From assembly GCA_047921175.1 (NCBI GenBank), contig JBLRWQ010000063.1, positions 1 to 16,347 of the forward strand: a stretch of DNA of 16,347 nt. Direction: 5' to 3'. This document shows positions 1-7,364 of this stretch, one piece after another; position 1 is the first letter of the stretch, and each line of letters begins with the position of its first letter. Below the pieces are notes generated by a model. It was given only the letters and a program-made list of their open reading frames with translations, ran no database searches and was not told where the DNA came from. A program made the position numbers and the translations under genes. The stretch is from T1Sed10-7 sp047921175 (GTDB lineage: Bacteria; Actinomycetota; Nitriliruptoria; Nitriliruptorales; Nitriliruptoraceae).

Positions 1-132
1 ATCCCGGTGCCGCCCGAGCGCCGGACCTCGAAGCTGGTGGTGCTGTCGATCGCGCCGATCCTCGCGTCCGCGCTCCGGGCGGTGTTCGAGGACCAGTCGG
101 TGTCGGAGATCTTCCAGGGCGAGAACGTGTGA
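1..132 (+). CDS. prs: Ribose-phosphate pyrophosphokinase (PRPP synthetase), C-terminal end, cut by window start
   Basis: The last 43 residues of a protein are visible, reading IPVPPERRTSKLVVLSIAPI and ending EIFQGENV before TGA. The pattern of Pro-rich turn, KL-hydrophobic strand, SIAP-L-A-A and a final FEDxSVSxIF matches the C-terminal end of bacterial PRPP synthetases. These cytosolic enzymes make 5-phosphoribosyl-1-diphosphate from ribose 5-phosphate and ATP, for nucleotide, His and Trp synthesis. The ATP-binding and PRPP-binding loops lie upstream of the window, so activity cannot be judged. Its position just before rplY supports the call: prs-rplY-pth is a common actinobacterial order, usually with glmU upstream. 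Two stem-loops follow the stop. Confidence 0.9.
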   Translation: MPVPPERRTSKLVVLSIAPILASALRAVFEDQSVSEIFQGENV

Positions 133-136
133 CGGT

Positions 137-161
137 TGCCGCTGCGGTCAGCGCAGCGGTA
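137..161 (+). terminator. Stem-loop just after prs
   Basis: The arms TGCCGCTGCG and CGCAGCGGTA pair over 10 bp (one G-T pair) around the loop GTCAG. The structure starts 4 bases after the prs stop. A C-rich rather than T-rich stretch follows, as is usual for terminator-like hairpins in high-GC actinobacteria. A TACCTT hexamer at 160-165 overlaps the 3' arm and could also be a -10 for rplY. Confidence 0.5.
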
Positions 162-173
162 CCTTCCCCCACA

Positions 174-196
174 CGGCCCGCGTTCGTCGCGGGCCG
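174..196 (+). terminator. Second stem-loop after prs
   Basis: The arms CGGCCCGCG (174-182) and CGCGGGCCG (188-196) pair perfectly over 9 bp around the loop TTCGT. There is no T-tract. Together with the hairpin at 137-161 it makes a tandem pair between prs and rplY. It may separate the two transcription units or, if transcription starts near 172, lie in the rplY leader. The remaining bases up to 333 show no obvious promoter; the rplY ribosome-binding site AAGGAA is at 323-328. Confidence 0.5.
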
Positions 197-333
197 AGCG
201 CGTGTCGACGGTCGGGTTCGATGCTCCCTCAACGGGACAACCCCGCCTCGGTCCGCGCGCCCCACGTGACACCTCGCCGCCGTCTCGCCGGTGACCGACC
301 CGCGCTGGGGACCTGCCACGCGAAGGAACCGCG

Positions 334-1014
334 ATGTCCGATCAGCTCCACCTCACCGCCGTCACCCGCACCCATCTCGGCAAGGGCGCAACCGGGCGGC
401 TGCGCAAGACGGGCCGGGTGCCCGGCATCGTCTACGGCTACCAGATCGAGCCGACGCCCGTCCATGTCGGCGCGCTCGAGCTCTACCACGTCCTGCACAC
501 CGAGGCCGGCACCAACGCGCTGATCCGCCTCGAGGTCGAGGGCGAGACCCACCTGACGGTGGCCCGGGACATCCAGCGCCATGTCGTCAAGCGCGAGCTG
601 CATCACGTGGACTTCCTCGCGGTCGACAAGGACGTCCAGATCGCCGTGGAGATCCCCGTCCACCTCACGGGTGAGGACGACCTCGGTGACGACGCCGGCG
701 TGGTCAACCAGATCCTCTACACCGTCCCGATCCTGGTCAAGCCGCTGGACGTGCCGAACTACCTCGAGCTGTCGATCGCCGGCATGGACATCGGTGACGT
801 CAAGCGGGTCGAGGACCTCGGCGACGTGCTGCCGGCGGGTGCGGAGTTCGACATCGAACCCGACCGCACCATCGTCACGATCAACGCGCCGATCTCCGAG
901 GAGGCCCTGGAGGCCCTCGAGGAGGGCGCCGGCATCGAGACCGAGGAGCCGGAGCTCGTCGGCGAGCAGGCCGAGCGGGACGGGGACGACGAGGCGTCGG
1001 CCGACGAGGACTGA
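334..1014 (+). CDS. rplY: Large ribosomal subunit protein bL25, long Ctc/TL5 form
   Basis: This 226-residue protein belongs to the two-domain bL25 (Ctc, general stress protein) family, which binds 5S rRNA in the large ribosomal subunit. The N-terminal 5S-binding domain covers about residues 1-95, with the typical TGRLRKTGRVPGIVYG stretch (KxGxVPGVxYG in relatives) and a later DIQRHVVKRELHHVDFLAV segment. The TL5-type beta domain follows at about 97-190, with VPILVKPLDVPNYLELSIAG. The last 35 residues are a Glu/Asp-rich tail, common in actinobacterial forms. The ATG is preceded by AAGGAA (323-328) at good spacing. pth follows closely on the same strand, probably in one operon. Length and motifs leave little doubt. 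Confidence 0.96.
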   Translation: MSDQLHLTAVTRTHLGKGATGRLRKTGRVPGIVYGYQIEPTPVHVGALELYHVLHTEAGTNALIRLEVEGETHLTVARDIQRHVVKRELHHVDFLAVDKDVQIAVEIPVHLTGEDDLGDDAGVVNQILYTVPILVKPLDVPNYLELSIAGMDIGDVKRVEDLGDVLPAGAEFDIEPDRTIVTINAPISEEALEALEEGAGIETEEPELVGEQAERDGDDEASADED

Positions 1015-1068
1015 TCGTCCATGGGCCTCACGCGGTGGCGACGGCGCACCGCAGCCCCGGAGGACACC

Positions 1069-1647
1069 GTGGCCGACGACCGGTGGTTGGTGGTCGGCCT
1101 CGGCAACCCGGGGGAGCGGTACGACGGCACCCGGCACAACGTCGGCGCCGACGCGGTGCGGGTGCTCGCGGAGCGTGAGCACGCCACCTGGTCCCGCAAC
1201 AAGCGGGCCCGTTGCAGCATCGCGGAGGTCCGCCTGCCGGCCGAGCGGCTCGTCCTGGCGCTGCCCGAGGCCTACATGAACCGGTCCGGCGAGCCGACCC
1301 AGGCCGCCGCGGCCTGGTACAAGGTGCCGGTGGAGCGGATCGTCGTCTGCCACGACGACCTCGATCTCGAGCCCGGCCGGTTGCGCCTGAAGCGGGGTGG
1401 CGGCCACGCCGGGCACAACGGGCTCAGGGACATCGACCGGGCGCTCGGCTCCCCCGACTACCACCGGATCCGGATCGGCATCGGACGGCCACCCGGCCGC
1501 ATGCCCGCCAAGGACCACGTGCTCCGGCGTTTCGCCCCCGCCGAGCGGGAGACGATCGACGTGGCGCTCGCCGAGGCAGCGGACGCGATCGCGCTGCTGG
1601 TCACCGACGGTCTCGAACCCGCGCAGAACCGCTACCACGGCCGCTGA
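1069..1647 (+). CDS. pth: Peptidyl-tRNA hydrolase
   Basis: This cytosolic esterase frees tRNA from prematurely released peptidyl-tRNAs. From the GTG at 1069 the protein has 192 residues, the usual Pth length. Family motifs are intact: GLGNPG with Asn13, RHN with the catalytic His23, YMNRSGE, CHDDLDL, and GGHAGHNGLRDI with the substrate-binding Asn. I prefer the GTG at 1069 because GGAGGA (1059-1064) precedes it and because relatives begin only a few residues before the LVVGLGNPG strand. An in-frame ATG at 1021, 6 bases after rplY with a weaker GAGGA upstream, would add 16 Arg-rich residues and cannot be excluded. The gene sits between rplY and a DUF4191 gene, all on one strand. Confidence 0.95.
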   Translation: MADDRWLVVGLGNPGERYDGTRHNVGADAVRVLAEREHATWSRNKRARCSIAEVRLPAERLVLALPEAYMNRSGEPTQAAAAWYKVPVERIVVCHDDLDLEPGRLRLKRGGGHAGHNGLRDIDRALGSPDYHRIRIGIGRPPGRMPAKDHVLRRFAPAERETIDVALAEAADAIALLVTDGLEPAQNRYHGR

Positions 1648-1667
1648 GCCGACCCGAGGAGGAGCCC

Positions 1668-2330
1668 GTGAGGGAGAGGCTGCAGCAGTACGCGCAGGCC
1701 TGGACGCAGGTCCGCGCCATCGACCCGAAGGTCGTGCTCTGGGTGCTGCTCGGCGCGACCCTCGGGTTGCTCGTCGGGGTCGGCTTCGGAGCGATCAGCC
1801 CCTTCCTTCCGATCGTGTCCATGATCGTCTTCGGCCTCATGTTCGCCCTGCTCGGGGCCCTGCTGGTCTTCAACCGACGTGCGACCAAGGCCCAGTTCCG
1901 GGCCATCGAGGGCCAGCCGGGTGCGGCCGCTGCCGTCCTCCAGACCCTGCGAGGCCAGTGGTTCGTGACCCCGGCGGTGGCGGTCAACGCCAAGCAGGAC
2001 ATGGTCCACCGGGCCATCGGTCGCTGTGGCGTCGTCCTCGTGGGTGAGGGGGCGCCCCAACGGGTCAAGGGCCTGCTCGCCAAGGAGCGCAAGCGCATGA
2101 GCCGTGCCGTCGGGGACATCGCGGTCACCACGGTGGTCGTGGGGGACCGTGAGGGCGAGGTCCCCCTGCGCAAGCTCCAGGTCACCCTGACCAAGCTGCC
2201 ACGGCAGCTCAAGAAGGACGAGGTGCCGCGGCTGGAGCGCAAGCTCAAGCCACTGGACCGCGACCTGCCGATCCCCAAGGGCATCGACCCGATGGCGGCG
2301 GCCAGCCGGCGCCGGCCGAAGCCGCGCTGA
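1668..2330 (+). CDS. DUF4191 family membrane protein, function unknown
   Basis: This 220-residue protein starts at a GTG preceded by a very strong ribosome-binding site, GAGGAGGAG at 1656-1664. It has two adjacent membrane segments at about residues 23-46 and 48-67, separated by a short Pro turn. A basic cytoplasmic part follows, with VFNRRATKAQFRAIEGQPG, GQWFVTPAVAVN, DMVHRAIGRCGVVLVGEG and VPLRKLQVTLTKLP. These blocks are those I recall for DUF4191, an actinobacterial family without assigned function. The tail is Lys/Arg/Pro-rich. The gene lies 20 bp after pth and 5 bp before mfd, so it is very probably co-transcribed with both. In mycobacteria the family member I remember lies near lipA, so this location is different. 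The family call is firm; the function is unknown. Confidence 0.85.
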   Translation: MRERLQQYAQAWTQVRAIDPKVVLWVLLGATLGLLVGVGFGAISPFLPIVSMIVFGLMFALLGALLVFNRRATKAQFRAIEGQPGAAAAVLQTLRGQWFVTPAVAVNAKQDMVHRAIGRCGVVLVGEGAPQRVKGLLAKERKRMSRAVGDIAVTTVVVGDREGEVPLRKLQVTLTKLPRQLKKDEVPRLERKLKPLDRDLPIPKGIDPMAAASRRRPKPR

Positions 2331-2335
2331 CGGTC

Positions 2336-5300
2336 ATGGCCGACCCCGCACCCGTCTCGCGCGGGGCCGCGGCCGTCGACCCGCCCCGCTCGGTCGACGA
2401 CGTCCTCGATCCGGGGCTCGCGGTCGGGGCGCTGGCCGCGACGCTGCGCCCCGGTCGCGCGACCTGGGACACCCTCGTGCCCGGGCAGGACCTCGTGTGC
2501 GTGCCCTCGGCCCGGCCGTACGTGCTCAGCCTGCTGGCCGAGCGGACCCACCCCCTGCTGGTGCTCACCCCGCGGACCTCGGACGCCGAAGCGGTCGCCG
2601 ACGGACTCAGCGCCTACCTCGGTGCGGGTCGGGTGGGGGTCTTCCCGGCCTGGGAGACGCTGCCGCACGAGCGGCTGTCCCCGCAGCCGGCCACGGTGGG
2701 ACGGCGGCTCGAGGTCCTCGACCGCCTGACGCACCCCGAGGAGCATGACGAGCCCCTGCTCGCCATCGTCGCACCGGTGCGGGCGGCGCTGCAGCCGATG
2801 GACCCGAACCTGGCTCGCCAGCGGCCCGTGGTCGTCACCGCGACCTGGGTGGGCTTCGACCCGCTGGTGGATGCGCTGGCCGCCCTCGGGTACAGCCGCA
2901 CCCCCCAGGTCGAGGCCCGCGGGGAGTTCGCGGTGCGCGGCGGCATCGTCGACGTCTTCCCGACCGCCGGCGACCACGCGGTCCGGATCGAGTTCTGGGG
3001 CGACGAGGTGGACCGGCTACGCACCTTCTCCGTCGGGGACCAGCGGTCCGTCGAGCCGGTCGAGCGTCTGGTCCTCGATGCCGCCCGTGAGCTCGTCCTC
3101 GACGAGGCGCTGCGCGAGCGGGCCCGTGCCGCGATCACCCGTTGGCCGCAGCTGACCGATGAGCTGGACCGCCTCGCCGCCGGCCAGACCTTCGAGGGGG
3201 TCGAGTCCCTCGTCACGATGCTGACCGACGAGCCGGCACTGCTCGTGGACTTCCTGCCCGACGGCGCCGGGCTCGTGCTGCTCGACCCGATGCTGCTCGA
3301 GGAGCGCGCGGGCCAGCTGGCCGAGGAGGCGGAGATCCTGGCCGACACGGCCTGGCGTACCGCCGCGTCGCTGGGAGAGGCCTCCGCACCCCGGACCCGC
3401 GGCACCGACCGCGAGGGCCACGCACGGCCGACCGGCTTCGCCGCACCCGACGTCCTGCTGGCCCGGGGGCCGGAGCGGACCTGGCGGCTGACCCCCTTCG
3501 GTGCGGCCGGTGGCGAACGGCTCGAGGCGAGCGCCTGGGACTCCTTCCGCGGGGACATCGTGACGGCGTCCCAGCGGCTCCGACAGCTGCTGCACGACGG
3601 GACGAGGGTCGTGGTCACCGTCGATGCCGACGGGCCCGCCCGACGCATCGTCGACGTGCTGCGCGAGCAGGGGGTGCCGGCGACCCTGGCCGCCTCGGTC
3701 CCGTCCGAGCCCGACGGGGCACGGGTCGAGGTGGCGGTCAGCCGGCTCCGGACCGGGTTCCGCAGCGAGGAGCTCGGGCTCGCGGTGCTCGGGACGTGGG
3801 ACGTGTTCGGCCCGCGTCGGCGACGTGCCAGCCGGCGGCTCGGCACCCGCTCGACGGCGGCCGACACCGCCCTGCAGCTCGAGGTCGGGGACGCGGTGGT
3901 GCACCGTACCCACGGGGTCGGCCGCTACCGCGGCATGGTGACCCGGGAGCTGACCGGGGTCGACGGCCGGACCGCCAAGCGCGACTACGTGCTGCTCGAG
4001 TACGCCGACGGCGACACCCTGTACGTGCCCTCGGACCAGGTCGACGCCATCGCCCGCTACCAGGGGGGTGAGACCCCGAGCGTGATGTCGCTCGGCGGGG
4101 CCCAGTGGGAGCGGGCCAAGAACCGGGTCCGCAAGGCGGTGCGCGACATCGCCGCGGAGCTGATCCGGCTCTACGCCGCCCGGATGCACGCGCCGGGCCA
4201 CGCCTTCGAACCCGACGGGCAGCTCCAGCTCGAGCTCGAGGACGCCTTCGCGCATGTCGAGACCCAGGACCAGCTCACCGTCGCGGACGAGATCAAGCGG
4301 GACATGGAGGCCCCGCTGCCGATGGACCGCCTGCTCGCCGGTGACGTCGGCTTCGGCAAGACCGAGGTGGCGGTCCGGGCCGCGGGCAAGGCGGTGTTCG
4401 ACGGCAAGCAGGTGGCGGTGCTCGTCCCCACCACGATCCTGGCGCAGCAGCACCTCGAGACCTTCCGGGAGCGGTTCTCCGGCTTCCCGGTCGTGGTGGA
4501 GGAGCTGAGCCGGTTCGTGACCGACCGGGACAAGCGCCGCATCCTGGACGGGCTGGCCGCCGGAACGGTCGACATCGTGGTGGGTACCCACGCGCTGCTC
4601 GGTGCCCGGGTGCAGTGGAAGGACCTCGGGCTCGTCATCGTCGACGAGGAGCAGCGCTTCGGGGTGACCCAGAAGGAGCGGCTGAAGCAGCTGCGCACCT
4701 CGGTGGACGTGCTGTCGATGTCGGCGACCCCGATCCCGCGCACGCTGGAGATGGCCGTGTCCGGCATCCGGGATCTGTCGGTGATCGAGACCCCACCGGA
4801 GGACCGCCAACCGGTCCTGACCGCGGTCCAACCCTACGACGAGGCGCAGGTGGTGCTGGCGATCCGGCGCGAGCTGCTGCGGGACGGGCAGGTGTTCTAC
4901 GTCCACAACCAGGTGGACACGATCCACCGGGTCGCCGCCCAGCTCGTGGAGCTCGTCCCGGGCGCCAGGGTCGAGGTGGCACACGGCCAGATGGACGAGC
5001 GGCAGCTCGAGCGCGTCATGGTGCGGTTCTGGGAACGCGAGATCGACGTGCTGGTCTGCACCACGATCATCGAGTCCGGCCTGGACGTGCCGAACGCCAA
5101 CACCCTCATCATCGAGCGGGCCGACCTGCTCGGGCTGTCCCAGCTGCACCAGCTCCGTGGCCGGGTCGGGCGGTCCTCGGAGCGCGGCTACGCGTACTTC
5201 CTGTTCCCCGAGGGCGCCTCGATCACCGAGCCGGCCTACGAGCGGCTCAAGACCATCGCCGAGCACGCCCGGCTCGGCTCCGGCCTCGCGATCGCGATGC

Positions 5301-5878
5301 GTGACCTCGAGATCCGCGGTGCCGGCAACGTCGTCGGCGCGGAGCAGTCGGGCCACGTCGCCGCGGTCGGGTTCGACATGTACTCGCAGCTGCTCAAGGA
5401 GGAGCTCGGGGACCTGACGGGAGAGCCGGTCGAGGAGGAGGTCGACAGCAAGGTCGACCTGCCCATCGACGCGCACCTACCCCACGACTACGTCGAGGAC
5501 GCGACCCAGCGGTTGGAGCTCTACCAGCGCATCTCGGCCGTGCGTGATGCTGCCGGGGTGCGCGCGGTCAAGGAGGAGCTCCAGGACCGTTTCGGGCCGC
5601 TGCCGGCGCCCGCGGACCGGCTGCTGATGGTCGCCGCCCTCAAGGCCGCGCTGCGACGCTGGCGGCTGACCGAGCTCGTCCTGACCCCCAAGGGGCAGCT
5701 GCGTATCGCGCCGGTCTCGCTCAGCGAGGCGCAGCTGGTCCGGCTGGAGCGTCGCTTCCCCGGCCACAAGGTGCGCAAGGAGCAGCAGGTGCTCCAGATC
5801 CCCCTGCCGCGGCCGGCGCCCGAGGACCTGGTCGCCTGGGCCGCGGGGGTGCTGCGGGAGGTCTTCGGGGCCCGCTGA
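2336..5878 (+). CDS. mfd: Transcription-repair coupling factor Mfd
   Basis: Mfd is a DNA translocase that pushes stalled RNA polymerase off damaged DNA and recruits UvrA for nucleotide excision repair. At 1180 residues it has full family length. In order there is a UvrB-like module (about 50-360, with ARGEFAVRGGIVDVFP and IEFWGDEVDRLR), an RNA-polymerase-interacting domain from about 515 (LEVGDAVVHRTHGVGRYRG to the LYVPSDQVD strand), and the two RecG-like motor domains. The Walker A motif is GDVGFGKTE (669-677), the DEEQ box is at 770-773, SMSATPIPRTL follows, and motif VI QLRGRVGRS lies near 939-947. The C-terminal TRCF domain follows from about 1048 (LPHDYVEDATQRLELYQRIS). No key motif is missing. 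The ATG lies 5 bases after the DUF4191 stop with no good ribosome-binding site, which suggests translational coupling. Confidence 0.97.
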   Translation: MADPAPVSRGAAAVDPPRSVDDVLDPGLAVGALAATLRPGRATWDTLVPGQDLVCVPSARPYVLSLLAERTHPLLVLTPRTSDAEAVADGLSAYLGAGRVGVFPAWETLPHERLSPQPATVGRRLEVLDRLTHPEEHDEPLLAIVAPVRAALQPMDPNLARQRPVVVTATWVGFDPLVDALAALGYSRTPQVEARGEFAVRGGIVDVFPTAGDHAVRIEFWGDEVDRLRTFSVGDQRSVEPVERLVLDAARELVLDEALRERARAAITRWPQLTDELDRLAAGQTFEGVESLVTMLTDEPALLVDFLPDGAGLVLLDPMLLEERAGQLAEEAEILADTAWRTAASLGEASAPRTRGTDREGHARPTGFAAPDVLLARGPERTWRLTPFGAAGGERLEASAWDSFRGDIVTASQRLRQLLHDGTRVVVTVDADGPARRIVDVLREQGVPATLAASVPSEPDGARVEVAVSRLRTGFRSEELGLAVLGTWDVFGPRRRRASRRLGTRSTAADTALQLEVGDAVVHRTHGVGRYRGMVTRELTGVDGRTAKRDYVLLEYADGDTLYVPSDQVDAIARYQGGETPSVMSLGGAQWERAKNRVRKAVRDIAAELIRLYAARMHAPGHAFEPDGQLQLELEDAFAHVETQDQLTVADEIKRDMEAPLPMDRLLAGDVGFGKTEVAVRAAGKAVFDGKQVAVLVPTTILAQQHLETFRERFSGFPVVVEELSRFVTDRDKRRILDGLAAGTVDIVVGTHALLGARVQWKDLGLVIVDEEQRFGVTQKERLKQLRTSVDVLSMSATPIPRTLEMAVSGIRDLSVIETPPEDRQPVLTAVQPYDEAQVVLAIRRELLRDGQVFYVHNQVDTIHRVAAQLVELVPGARVEVAHGQMDERQLERVMVRFWEREIDVLVCTTIIESGLDVPNANTLIIERADLLGLSQLHQLRGRVGRSSERGYAYFLFPEGASITEPAYERLKTIAEHARLGSGLAIAMRDLEIRGAGNVVGAEQSGHVAAVGFDMYSQLLKEELGDLTGEPVEEEVDSKVDLPIDAHLPHDYVEDATQRLELYQRISAVRDAAGVRAVKEELQDRFGPLPAPADRLLMVAALKAALRRWRLTELVLTPKGQLRIAPVSLSEAQLVRLERRFPGHKVRKEQQVLQIPLPRPAPEDLVAWAAGVLREVFGAR

Positions 5879-5914
5879 TGTTCGCTGCACGTGATCGCAT
5901 GCACGCTCTGCGCT

Positions 5915-5935
5915 CGCCGGATAGGTGATCCGGCG
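5915..5935 (+). terminator. Stem-loop after mfd
   Basis: CGCCGGAT (5915-5922) pairs perfectly with ATCCGGCG (5928-5935) over 8 bp around the loop AGGTG, 36 bases after the mfd stop. It is a likely end for the rplY-pth-DUF4191-mfd transcript, though no T-tract follows. Confidence 0.5.
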
Positions 5936-5962
5936 CCACGGGCGGCGATCCGGGCTGCTCGT

Positions 5963-5996
5963 CTCGGGCCACCGACCCGAGCCGCGCACGGCGCGG
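5963..5996 (+). other. Two adjacent small stem-loops upstream of the 6018 gene
   Basis: CTCGGG (5963-5968) pairs with CCCGAG (5976-5981) around 7 bases. Immediately next, CCGCGC (5982-5987) pairs with GCGCGG (5991-5996) around ACG. They lie 22 bases before the GTG at 6018 and could be extra terminator stems of mfd or structure in the leader of the next gene. Short GC-rich stems can arise by chance in this composition. Confidence 0.3.
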
Positions 5997-6017
5997 TGTC
6001 CCGAGCATGGAGGAACC

Positions 6018-7292
6018 GTGGCGGACGAGCGCAAACCCTTCACCATCGCCGTCGGACTGCTGCGGCGGACGACCCCGTTCCTGCTCCTGAACGCGGTGGT
6101 CTACGCGGGGTTCTTCCTGCTCATCGTCGCCTGGCTGGCGGCGTTCGGTGGGCTGGCGGCCTTCTTCGCCAACCGCATCGAGGTCCTCGCGTTCCTCTTC
6201 CTGTTGATCGCGATCGGTGGCCCGGGAGCGCTGCTGGCGCTGGCCCGCCGCTACCTGCTCTACCTCGTCCAGGGGGCCCACATCGCCACGGCGACCACCC
6301 TGCTGTTCGACGGTCAGATCCCCGAGGGGCAGGGGCAGGTCGCCTACGGACGGGCCCAGGTCCAGTCGCGCTTCCGGGACGTCAGCATCCTGTTCGCGGT
6401 CGACCGGGCGGTCCACGGGGTCGTGAGCACCTTCACCCGCAGCTTCGTGCGGATCGCGGACATGCTTCCGCTCGGGAACGCGGTCAGCAACCTGGCGCGG
6501 CTGGGGGCCACCATCGTCAACCGGTCGGTGTCGTACGTGGACGAGGCGATCCTGTCCTACGCCATCGCCAAGGGCGAGGCCAACGTGTGGCGGAGCGCCC
6601 GCCACGGCGTGATCCTGTACGCGCAGGCCTACAAGCCGATCCTGGGCTCGGCGGTCAAGATCTGGCTGCTCGGCAAGGTCGCGTTCATCGCGCTGCTGCT
6701 CGTCCTCGGGATCCCCGCGGTGCTGGTGTTGCTCGCCTTCGATGCGGTCTGGTTCCAGGTGGTCGTGTTCGTTGCGGTCGTCATGCTCGCATGGCTCATC
6801 ATGGCCGCGACCTTCGAGCCGTTCGCTGCGATCTACACCCTGGTCACGTACCACCAGGCGACCGAGGGTGTCGAGGTCAACGCGGTCTGGGATCAGCGGC
6901 TGCAGCAGGTCTCCAAGCGGTTCAAGGAGATCGTCGGCAAGGCCCAGCAGGGCGGTGGGGGACCGGACCCGCTGGACACCGCCACCGTCCTACCGGAGAC
7001 GATGCAGCTGGACGGCCCCAACGCTCGCGCCGCGACCCCGTCCACCGGCGGACCGGGCGGGGGCGGCGCGACGGGCGGGGGCAACCCGCTCGCCGGGCTG
7101 CGCTCCGCGGGCCGATCCGGCGGTCTCGGGGGTATGGTCGGGGGGCTCCTGTCCCAGGTGGGGCAGTCCTCGCAGGGGCACCACGCGCCGCCCCCACCGG
7201 CCGCTCCACCAGCGTCCGAGCGGGATGACCACGAGCAGCAGGGTCCGGTCGCGTCGCCCCCGCCCCCGCCGCCTCCGGCTCCCGGTTCGTAG
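6018..7292 (+). CDS. Membrane protein of unknown function with Gly/Pro-rich C-terminal tail
   Basis: I do not recognise this 424-residue protein. The GTG start has GGAGGA at 6009-6014. There are two membrane segments near the N-terminus (about 19-42 and 53-75). A roughly 135-residue soluble stretch follows, containing DGQIPEGQGQVAYGRAQVQS and YVDEAILSYAIAKGEANVW. Two more membrane segments come next (about 216-240 and 243-268), then a charged helix with KRFKEIVGKAQQG. The last 110 residues are low complexity, rich in Gly, Pro, Ser and Ala, ending in a run of seven prolines. That tail is probably disordered. The layout suggests a four-helix membrane protein with a cytoplasmic tail, with no catalytic or metal-binding motif seen. 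Its neighbours (mfd before, a convergent MFS gene after) give no clue. It is a real gene by codon bias, ribosome-binding site and membrane pattern. Confidence 0.8.
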   Translation: MADERKPFTIAVGLLRRTTPFLLLNAVVYAGFFLLIVAWLAAFGGLAAFFANRIEVLAFLFLLIAIGGPGALLALARRYLLYLVQGAHIATATTLLFDGQIPEGQGQVAYGRAQVQSRFRDVSILFAVDRAVHGVVSTFTRSFVRIADMLPLGNAVSNLARLGATIVNRSVSYVDEAILSYAIAKGEANVWRSARHGVILYAQAYKPILGSAVKIWLLGKVAFIALLLVLGIPAVLVLLAFDAVWFQVVVFVAVVMLAWLIMAATFEPFAAIYTLVTYHQATEGVEVNAVWDQRLQQVSKRFKEIVGKAQQGGGGPDPLDTATVLPETMQLDGPNARAATPSTGGPGGGGATGGGNPLAGLRSAGRSGGLGGMVGGLLSQVGQSSQGHHAPPPPAAPPASERDDHEQQGPVASPPPPPPPAPGS

Positions 7293-7320
7293 CCGGCGGC
7301 GGAACGCACGACGCCACGAT

Positions 7321-7337
7321 CCGCACGGTCCGTGCGG
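7321..7337. terminator. Stem-loop between convergent genes
   Basis: CCGCACGGTCCGTGCGG is self-complementary around a central T, giving at least a 6-bp stem with a 5-base loop. It lies in the 72-bp gap between the stop of the 6018 gene and the stop of the minus-strand MFS gene, so it could end transcription from both sides. Confidence 0.5.
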
Positions 7338-7364
7338 GCGCCTGTCGGGCACCGACCCGGCGCG

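Noticed and set aside
1021..1068. ATG at 1021 as the start of pth
   Set aside because: It would add 16 Arg-rich residues not expected in Pth; GTG 1069 has GGAGGA upstream. Not fully excluded.
229..1638. Open frame of 469 codons on the minus strand opposite rplY and pth
   Set aside because: It mirrors two well-supported genes, lacks recognisable motifs and has no ribosome-binding site of note.
3017..5476. Long open frame of 819 codons on the minus strand inside mfd
   Set aside because: It is fully antisense to a certain Mfd with all motifs; such frames are common in high-GC DNA because stop codons are rare on the opposite strand. Its composition has no domain pattern.
7000..7292. Gly/Pro-rich coding stretch considered as a tandem DNA repeat
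   Set aside because: The low complexity is in the protein; the DNA shows no regular repeat unit.
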